Source: Candidatus Sulfopaludibacter sp. SbA3 (GTDB lineage: Bacteria; Acidobacteriota; Terriglobia; Bryobacterales; Bryobacteraceae). Taken from it: a stretch of 64,000 bases of DNA. The notes under the pieces were generated by a model that worked only from the letters and a program-made list of their open reading frames with translations, had not been told where the DNA came from and searched no databases. This document shows positions 58,784 to 64,000 of the stretch, piece after piece. The stretch spans positions 372,001 to 436,000 of the forward strand of contig CAMDCN010000003.1 of assembly GCA_945890485.1 (NCBI GenBank), in the 5' to 3' direction. Position 1 is the first letter of the stretch. The number at the start of each line of letters is the position of its first letter. Position numbers and translations under genes: made by a program.

Positions 58784-60547
58784 ATGCGCCTTCACAGCGG
58801 CATCCTCCTGCTCGCCCTCCCCCTCGCCGCCCAGCAACCCTTCTTCTACAACCGCCCCGGCGGACTCGACCCCCTCACCGTCGGCATGAAGAACGATCAG
58901 CCCATCGCCATCGACTGGGACGAAGACGGCCGCACCGACATCCTCCAACGCAACATCTACTCCACCACCTTCCAGCAACCCTGGTGGGGCATCTTCTTCT
59001 TTAAAAACATCGGCACCAACCAGAAACCCCGTTACGCCGCCTCCCAGCGCCTCACCCTCAACGGCGAACCCATCGCCGACCACTACGCCAGCTACCAGAC
59101 CCTCGATTGGAATCGTGACGGCCATCCCGATCTCTTCAGTGGCATCGGCGCTGGCCCCCGCAAAGGCACGCTCCAGCTCTATCTCAATCAAGGCCGCCGC
59201 GACCCCCAAGGCCTCCCCCTCCTCAGCACCGGCCCCACGCTCTCCTGGCCCAAAGACGGCGGCGACCTCGCCTACGGCATGCGCCTCCTCGACGGCGATC
59301 TCTACACTCTGAACATGCGCGTGCAGTACTTCCCCACACAGATCCTCGAACACACCCTCTACCGCCACCGCGCCACCCGCGATGGCTTCGGTCCCGCCGA
59401 ACCGCTCACCTTCAACGGCAAAACGAAGTACGACGAATGGCCCTCCACCCAACGCAACGGCAAATGGCTCGGCGCCACCCGCACCCGCCGAGGCCCCCTC
59501 ACCACCTGCATCGTCGAATGGGCCGATCCCGCCAAGCCGCCCCGCTGCATCGCCGATACCACCCCCGACGGCTTCGCCATCCCCAGCGCCACCAAAGACG
59601 GCATCTTCGCCGCCACTATGGGTGGCTGGCTCCGCTTCCTCCCCAACCGCGGCAAGCCCCACATCGTCCTGGCCGAAGGCATGCCCTGCTCCTTCGGAGG
59701 CTATAGCAGCGTCGAAGTCGCCGACTGGGAAGGCGACGGCGACCTCGATTTCATCGGCGGCAACGAAACCGGATTCGTCCAACTCATCGAGAACATCAGC
59801 ACCCCTACTCGAACGCAATTCAAAACCGCCCGGCCCATCCCCAACGTCTACGCCGCCCGCTGGATGTTCATCGACGACGAGGATCCCGAACGCCCCTACG
59901 GCCAGTCCAAGCCTGCCTACGCCGATTGGGACAACGACGGCGACCTCGACCTCCTCGTCGGCAACAACTCCAACCGCATCGCTTACTTTGAAAACATCGG
60001 CTCCCGCCAAAAGCCGCGCTTCGCGAAAGCCGTCAAACTCCTCCACGAGCACGGCGAACACTTCTCCTTCCGCTCCCGCCCCGCCCCCGTCGACTACAAC
60101 AGAGACGGCCTCCTCGACCTCATCGCCGGTTCCGCCGGACCCCGCGATCGCAACGACTCTAAGGACATCGCGATCGCCCTCTACCTGCGCTACAAGGACG
60201 AGAAAGGCCAACTCCGTCTCCGCGCCCCCGTCCCACTAAAGGACCAGCAGGGCAGGGAACTCCGCACCCCCATCCCCTACCACCATGGCTTCGAAGCCGC
60301 CGACTGGGACAACGACGGCGATCTCGATCTCTTCACGAACGAAAAGACGCAGTTGGTCCTCTACCGCAACACCGGACACGGCTTCGAGCGCGAGCCCATC
60401 CTCTACCAGGGCAAGCCTCTCAGCGTGAGCCACCACGAGACCAGCATCAAGCCGATCGACTGGGACAAGGATGGCCGGCTCGACCTCATCACGGGAGGCG
60501 AGTCCGGCTGGATCTACTATTTTCGCCGCGCCGTTCTAACTCGTTAG
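58784..60547 (+). CDS. Secreted FG-GAP/VCBS repeat beta-propeller protein
   Basis: A 587-residue exported protein (signal MRLHSGILLLALPLAAQ). It has seven Ca-binding DxDxDG loops: IDWDEDGRTD, LDWNRDGHPD, ADWEGDGDLD, ADWDNDGDLD, VDYNRDGLLD, ADWDNDGDLD and IDWDKDGRLD. Seven fits a single seven-bladed integrin-like propeller. The gene is notably C-rich on its coding strand. No enzyme domain. Its TAG overlaps the alkaline phosphatase stop as TTAG. Probably a surface or secreted binding protein. Confidence 0.85.
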   Translation: MRLHSGILLLALPLAAQQPFFYNRPGGLDPLTVGMKNDQPIAIDWDEDGRTDILQRNIYSTTFQQPWWGIFFFKNIGTNQKPRYAASQRLTLNGEPIADHYASYQTLDWNRDGHPDLFSGIGAGPRKGTLQLYLNQGRRDPQGLPLLSTGPTLSWPKDGGDLAYGMRLLDGDLYTLNMRVQYFPTQILEHTLYRHRATRDGFGPAEPLTFNGKTKYDEWPSTQRNGKWLGATRTRRGPLTTCIVEWADPAKPPRCIADTTPDGFAIPSATKDGIFAATMGGWLRFLPNRGKPHIVLAEGMPCSFGGYSSVEVADWEGDGDLDFIGGNETGFVQLIENISTPTRTQFKTARPIPNVYAARWMFIDDEDPERPYGQSKPAYADWDNDGDLDLLVGNNSNRIAYFENIGSRQKPRFAKAVKLLHEHGEHFSFRSRPAPVDYNRDGLLDLIAGSAGPRDRNDSKDIAIALYLRYKDEKGQLRLRAPVPLKDQQGRELRTPIPYHHGFEAADWDNDGDLDLFTNEKTQLVLYRNTGHGFEREPILYQGKPLSVSHHETSIKPIDWDKDGRLDLITGGESGWIYYFRRAVLTR

Positions 60548-61635
60548 CGGGCTCCGCCGGTTTCTTTCCAACCATACGCCGCCATCAGAATATGGAAGAT
60601 CTGCGTGTTCGGCATGTATCCCTTCACTCGGCTAGCGCCCGGCCCCATCGCCGCCACCAGCACCTCTTCCGCTGTATGCGTGTTGTTCATCGTCACGGCA
60701 CTGCGGCCCTCGTCTTCGGCTGGCGTCTCTGGCAACAGTTGCTGGCCCGGCTTCCCGCCCCGCACCCGCAAATCGAAGGAGTGGTCCGCCGTGAACAGGA
60801 TCAAAGTATCCCTCTTGTTCACCTGTCCCGCCGTCTGTTGCACCAGCTTGTCCATGGTCACCGCCCGGTCCAGGCCACCCCGCAACTTGTCGGTGTGCAT
60901 GTCCCACTCCACCATCAAAAAGTATCCCTTCGGGTTCCGCGACAGAATCTCAATCGCCCGTTTCACCACCGGCGCCGGATCGAACCGTTCATCAAACAGC
61001 GCCACCACGCGCTTCGCCGTCGCCGGGATGTCCTCCGGCCGGTCGTACAGCGCGTAGCCTTTCTCTCCGAGCGCCTTGCGGAAGTCGTACTTCGCCTCGT
61101 CGGTCGCCGCGAAAATCCCTTTCCGTCCGCCGCCAATCACCAGATCCACGCCGTCGCCGAACCGCGGCTTCGCGATCTGCGCGACAATCTCGGCATACTT
61201 CCGCCGGTGGTTGCAGTGCGCATAGCAGGCCGCCGGCGTTGCATCCGCCATCGATTGGCTGGAGATCACCCCCGTCGACAAACCATGCTCCTCGGCGTAT
61301 TCCAGAATGGTCTTCAATGGCGCGCCGTCCACTTTGCCCGGCACCGCCTCTCCCGACTGCGAAATCACCCCGTTCTTCGTCTTGTGCCCGGTCACAATCG
61401 CCGTCATCCCGGCCGCTGAGTCGGACACCCAAGCGCCCACTGGCGACGTCTCCGACAGGGCCATGTGCGGCATCGTCTGGATGAACATCTTCCCCGGTGC
61501 GCCATACCCGTGGATGCTCGCCGCATGAAGCGTGGGAATGCCCCCGGCATCGCCCAGAAAAACTACAATATTCTTGGCGCGCGGTTCCGCCGCCGCCACC
61601 AAAACACTGGTCAGGAATAAGAAAAGTTTCTTCAC
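60544..61635 (-). CDS. Divergent secreted alkaline phosphatase
   Basis: A 363-residue alkaline phosphatase superfamily enzyme with a signal (MKKLFLFLTSVLVAAA). Present are the first metal Asp in FLGDAGG, nucleophile S73 in VSDSAAGMTA, DATPAA, phosphate Arg region CNHRRKYAEI, TADHSF and NNTHTAEEVLVAAMGPGA. The canonical E-x4-D-x3-H zinc segment is replaced by VEWDMHTDKLRGG, so the ligands equivalent to E. coli D327/H331 are shifted or lost. It may be a phosphodiesterase-like variant. ATG overlaps the ankyrin gene stop by 4 bp. Confidence 0.8.
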   Translation of the reverse strand: MKKLFLFLTSVLVAAAEPRAKNIVVFLGDAGGIPTLHAASIHGYGAPGKMFIQTMPHMALSETSPVGAWVSDSAAGMTAIVTGHKTKNGVISQSGEAVPGKVDGAPLKTILEYAEEHGLSTGVISSQSMADATPAACYAHCNHRRKYAEIVAQIAKPRFGDGVDLVIGGGRKGIFAATDEAKYDFRKALGEKGYALYDRPEDIPATAKRVVALFDERFDPAPVVKRAIEILSRNPKGYFLMVEWDMHTDKLRGGLDRAVTMDKLVQQTAGQVNKRDTLILFTADHSFDLRVRGGKPGQQLLPETPAEDEGRSAVTMNNTHTAEEVLVAAMGPGASRVKGYMPNTQIFHILMAAYGWKETGGAR

Positions 61636-62396
61636 GTTTTAGTACCCAGAGTACCAGTCAGCTCTCGGGCGTGCCGCGCCCCATGTTGCAGTAGCCAGGA
61701 AACCAGTTCCATATTGCGGCTCTGCACCGCACCATCCAGCGGCGCAATCTTATCCCAGCCCACCCAATTGATGTTCGCGCCCTTTCCCACCAGAAACTGC
61801 ACCGTCTCCAACTGACCCCCGCGGCACGCGTGCCACAGCGCCGCCGTAACCAGTTCGCCTCCCGGCTCCGGTCCTTCCGCGTAGAAGGCCGCCAGCCGAT
61901 CCATCAGTCCCAGCCCGGCCGACTCCGTAAACGTAGTCTTCGCTCCCCGCTCGAACAAGCGGCGCGCGGCGTTCCACTGCGCGAAAATCACTGCGTCGGA
62001 CATCGCCGTGCCGTTCGTGAAAATGGCCCCCGGGCTTTCGATATTCGCGCCGCCATCGAGCAACGCATCGATCGCCGCTACGTCGTTGCTGCTTGCCGCC
62101 CAATGCAGCGGTCGCTCCGGCGCGTTCCCACCGGTCATCGGCGCATCGGCGTCCGCGCCGCGCTCCATCAGCAGCCTGATCGTCTCGGCTACGTTGGGGA
62201 AGTGGCCGGGCCAGTCCGTCGCGCAGTGGAGCAACGTGCGGCCCTCCAGCTTGGGGCCGACAATCCGCGCCTGGGCGAGGAGAGGCTCGCCATCCAACAA
62301 CCCTCTTAGCGTCATCAGCTCACCAGTCTTGATCGCACCGATCAGCGCTTGCGCCACGGACTCGTTCTTTGGAATCTCCATAGTGCCATTCGCCAT
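61632..62396 (-). CDS. Ankyrin-repeat protein
   Basis: A 254-residue soluble protein with four or five ankyrin repeats. Examples are GRTLLHCATDWPGHFPNVAETIRLLMERGADADAP, ERPLHWAASSNDVAAIDALLDGGANIE, and the final WHACRGGQLETVQFLVGKGANINWV with IAPLDGAVQSRNMELVSWLLQHGA. A protein-protein binding role is implied. It precedes the phosphatase with ATGA overlap, so the two may work together. ATG 62381 is an alternative start. Confidence 0.82.
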   Translation of the reverse strand: MANGTMEIPKNESVAQALIGAIKTGELMTLRGLLDGEPLLAQARIVGPKLEGRTLLHCATDWPGHFPNVAETIRLLMERGADADAPMTGGNAPERPLHWAASSNDVAAIDALLDGGANIESPGAIFTNGTAMSDAVIFAQWNAARRLFERGAKTTFTESAGLGLMDRLAAFYAEGPEPGGELVTAALWHACRGGQLETVQFLVGKGANINWVGWDKIAPLDGAVQSRNMELVSWLLQHGARHARELTGTLGTKT

Positions 62397-62410
62397 TGTC
62401 CAACAGGAAT

Positions 62411-62416
62411 TATTCT
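62411..62416 (+). promoter_or_regulatory. TATTCT element 6 nt before ATG 62423
   Basis: TATTCT, GGAGTG, ATG. The spacer doubles as a Shine-Dalgarno-like GGAG. It lies in a 26-bp divergent gap. Confidence 0.45.
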
Positions 62417-62422
62417 GGAGTG

Positions 62423-62797
62423 ATGACGATCAGCCGCAGCCGCCGTGCCCGGGCTGCCCGCCGGCGGAAGCGCCGCATGGACAGCGTCGAGCACGACCTC
62501 AGCGACGAGCAATGGTCCGCCCTCCGGCAGGCGTGGGGCGGCTGCGCCTACTGCGGCGTCGAGGATCAACCGCTACAGCGGGACTGCGTCCTGGCCATCT
62601 CCCGGGGCGGCCGCTATACTCTCGAAAACATTGTGCCCGCCTGCGGCTCCTGCAACACCAGCAAGTGCAACGAAGAGGTCACCGCCTGGATGCGTCGCAA
62701 ACGCCTCCGCGAGGCCGACTTCCTGCTCCGCTACTCCCAGATCAGCGCGGCCCTCTCTGCCCGCTTCTCGGCCCAGCCCGCCCGCGCTTCTTGCTAG
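62423..62797 (+). CDS. HNH-fold nuclease-like protein with Cys in place of the first His
   Basis: A 124-residue protein. An Arg-rich N-terminus (TISRSRRARAARRRKRR) could bind DNA or RNA. The HNH domain has CAYCG (41-45), then RDCVLAISRGGRYTLENIVPACGSCNTSK. The treble-clef Cys pairs are intact. In HNH nucleases the segment usually reads D-H-V, but here it is D-C-V (Cys55), so the general-base His is absent. It may be inactive or use another residue. Its 3' end overlaps the convergent DUF3592-like gene by 56 bp. Confidence 0.75.
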   Translation: MTISRSRRARAARRRKRRMDSVEHDLSDEQWSALRQAWGGCAYCGVEDQPLQRDCVLAISRGGRYTLENIVPACGSCNTSKCNEEVTAWMRRKRLREADFLLRYSQISAALSARFSAQPARASC

Positions 62798-63284
62798 CTG
62801 GCGCCGCAGACGGCTCGAGCGCATTGCGCTGAGTCCCCATCGCCGCCCAGCCAAGTCCAAGTAGGAAGATCCCCGGCGCCAGCCACATCCAACTGCCGGC
62901 CCAGTGCGCTTGCACGGAATACAACTCCACCCGCTGCGGATCTCCGACTGCATAGAACAACTCCACCCGCTCCCCCGGCTCGAGGCGGCGAACTTTGGTC
63001 TGATCTTTCAATCCGTACGAAGCGCGGATCTTCTGGCCTGCCCCGGTTTCAAACTCCACCCAAACCCGGTACTCCTTCGGATCCGCCAGTTGCTCCACCG
63101 TCTCGACCCTTGCCCACGCCCGCTCCGACTGCAACAGCACAGGCAACGCCGCGACCACCGGGACAATACCCAGCATCGAGAACAATAGACCCAGCAGGAA
63201 CAACGCGGCCACGCCGCATCCATTCATCCGGCCGCCGGGGGCCCATTTGCCCCGGAAGCCTGACCGCTCCGTTTCGTCGCCCAC
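62742..63284 (-). CDS. DUF3592-like membrane protein
   Basis: About 180 residues from GTG 63284 (TATACT at 63296-63291, 6 nt upstream). ATG 63227 would give 161. Two helices (about 23-48 and 132-152) flank a periplasmic beta domain (ARVETVEQLADPKEYRVWVEFETGAGQKIRASYGLKDQ... LEPGERVELFYAVGDPQRVEL), typical of DUF3592. A basic Ala/Arg tail follows. Function unknown. Confidence 0.65.
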   Translation of the reverse strand: MGDETERSGFRGKWAPGGRMNGCGVAALFLLGLLFSMLGIVPVVAALPVLLQSERAWARVETVEQLADPKEYRVWVEFETGAGQKIRASYGLKDQTKVRRLEPGERVELFYAVGDPQRVELYSVQAHWAGSWMWLAPGIFLLGLGWAAMGTQRNALEPSAAPASKKRGRAGPRSGQRGPR

Positions 63285-63290
63285 TTCTGG

Positions 63291-63296
63291 AGTATA
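63291..63296 (-). promoter_or_regulatory. TATACT element 6 nt before GTG 63284
   Basis: TATACT, CCAGAA, GTG on the minus strand, in frame with the DUF3592-like gene. Confidence 0.45.
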
Positions 63297-63304
63297 CGCA
63301 GAAT

Positions 63305-63343
63305 GGCGCAACGCCCTCACCAATACGGTAGGGGCGTTGCGCC
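63305..63343. terminator. 12-bp perfect stem-loop between two minus-strand genes
   Basis: GGCGCAACGCCC (63305-63316) pairs with GGGCGTTGCGCC (63332-63343) around a 15-nt loop, 25 bp after the stop of the coiled-coil gene. There is no T-run, so any termination would be factor-dependent. It could instead be a processing or protein site. Confidence 0.45.
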
Positions 63344-63368
63344 TCGAAAGTGATCAGCCGCCTGCCAA

Positions 63369-64000
63369 CTACTTACGGGCGATCTGCACTTTGGGTACCG
63401 CCAGGTAACCCTTCACCGAGTTCTTCGTCACTTCGTTCACCACGAGTTCATACGGCTGCCGTGCCTTCGATAGGACATAGAACTGTACCGGTTCGTTCGC
63501 CGTCTTGTCCTTTTTTTCGATCTTGCGGTCGTCGGCAATTACGTCCACCGTGAACTTGCTGCGCTTCACGTCAGTCTTCTTCACGGCGAGCTGAATGTCG
63601 CCCACGCGCTGCGCCTTGCCATTGCGCGGCAGTTCGAACTCAACATAGTTCCGATCGCCCAGTTCCCGGAGCGCCCCCAGTTCCTTAGCGTTCGTGGCAA
63701 TCAGCCCGCTCATCACGCCCATGTCGCCCGTCGCCCGGTGCAGGTCCGCGATCGTTGCCTGCAGCTCGCTCTGCGTTTTGACGACATCCTGCTTCACAGC
63801 GCCAACGTCCGTCGTCACGTCAGCAATCTTGGAATTGGCCTGCAGCGTCGTCTCTTTCACCTGCGTCAGCTCTTCCGTCAACTGCTTCGCCTTCTCCGCC
63901 TCGCTCTTGGCAAGATTGGAGACGATCTTGTCCGCATGGCGCCGAGCGGCGATCTGGGCGGCCATCGCTGCCTTGTTCACGCTCTCTTGCGTCTCTTTCC
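63369..64000 (-). CDS. Partial coiled-coil protein with C-terminal beta domain
   Basis: The frame is still open at the window edge (codons ...KETQES precede VNKAAMAAQ), so the 5' end is missing. A GTG at 63980 is probably internal. At least 210 residues are visible. A long coiled coil runs from the window edge through about residue 90 (SEAEKAKQLTEELTQVKETTLQANSKIADVTTDVGAVKQDVVKTQSELQATIADL). A beta domain follows (FELPRNGKAQRVGDIQLAVKKTD, FYVLSKARQPYELVVNEVTKNSVKGYLAVPK). It may be an envelope-spanning or sensor-associated protein; family not recognised. Confidence 0.65.
   Translation of the reverse strand, partial: KETQESVNKAAMAAQIAARRHADKIVSNLAKSEAEKAKQLTEELTQVKETTLQANSKIADVTTDVGAVKQDVVKTQSELQATIADLHRATGDMGVMSGLIATNAKELGALRELGDRNYVEFELPRNGKAQRVGDIQLAVKKTDVKRSKFTVDVIADDRKIEKKDKTANEPVQFYVLSKARQPYELVVNEVTKNSVKGYLAVPKVQIARK

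Noticed and set aside
58775-60211. 478-codon antisense frame under the FG-GAP gene
   Set aside because: Repetitive Gly/Val/Glu peptide is the mirror of the DxDxDG codons.
1-64000. Mobile elements, prophage, CRISPR or restriction island
   Set aside because: No transposase, integrase, terminal inverted repeats with target duplications, or regularly spaced repeats were seen; the only HNH protein stands alone.

Overview
The window is a 64 kb, gene-dense, high-GC bacterial chromosome segment with 65 supported protein genes, two of them cut by the window edges. I found no rRNA, tRNA, CRISPR array, insertion sequence or prophage. The largest gap between genes is about 180 bp. The gene content points to Acidobacteriota, probably a Solibacter/Bryobacter-like lineage (inference). 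The basis is a winged-helix/membrane/PD40-propeller regulator, two DUF1080 proteins, a ScyD-like propeller, a PEP-CTERM lectin, Tat-exported enzymes and many secreted hydrolases. No rRNA is present to confirm this.

Layout. 0.2-7.1 kb (+): MFS transporter, site-2 protease, YfhO-type membrane protein, esterase-DUF1080 fusion and PHP phosphoesterase, tightly packed. 7.1-10.6 kb: ScyD-like propeller (-) and a CadC/PD40 regulator (+). 10.6-18.8 kb (-): OPT transporter, membrane-embedded spermidine-synthase-like protein, SDR, heavy-metal-binding protein, Tat-exported enolase-superfamily enzyme and serine hydrolase. 18.8-22.7 kb: SDR and PBP transpeptidase (+), then rplU-rpmA-obgE (-). 22.7-25.8 kb (-): HGSNAT-like membrane protein, then a coupled SDR / zincin / DUF1080 trio. 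25.9-36.1 kb: GMC oxidoreductase with its small subunit, amidase with an AtzG-like subunit, a polysaccharide-type ABC exporter, acyl-CoA dehydrogenase, a LolA-like protein, a radical SAM enzyme and a PEP-CTERM lectin. 36.2-40.3 kb (-): a four-gene candidate exopolysaccharide machine (membrane protein, processive GT2 synthase, bactofilin-like polymer former, YaiO-type outer-membrane barrel). 40.4-49.3 kb (-): a ten-gene MoxR/DUF58/SpoIIM/DUF4350/DUF4129/RDD operon, divergent from an ECF sigma/anti-sigma operon at 49.3-54.8 kb (+). That operon continues into an orphan protein, a PglD-like acyltransferase, a BKACE-like enzyme, a GT4 and an L,D-transpeptidase. 54.9-64 kb: dipeptidase, two tandem TTG-started HEAT-like paralogues, an FG-GAP propeller, a divergent alkaline phosphatase, an ankyrin protein, an HNH protein, a DUF3592-like protein and a partial coiled-coil protein.

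Two genome-wide habits stand out. First, eighteen genes carry a TANNNT (mostly TANNCT) element that ends 5-7 nt before the start codon, often a TTG. This is the arrangement expected for leaderless transcripts. The same signal favours particular starts for several genes (TTG 170, ATG 8221, TTG 16765, ATG 24531, TTG 49261, GTG 63284). Second, packing is extreme: same-strand neighbours overlap by ATGA/GTGA, and four convergent pairs overlap by exactly CTAG or TTAG, so both stop codons share four bases.

The best candidates for an under-described system are the GT2-bactofilin-YaiO polysaccharide operon, the extended MoxR operon with its palindromic divergent promoter, and the tandem HEAT-like CxxC paralogue pair.
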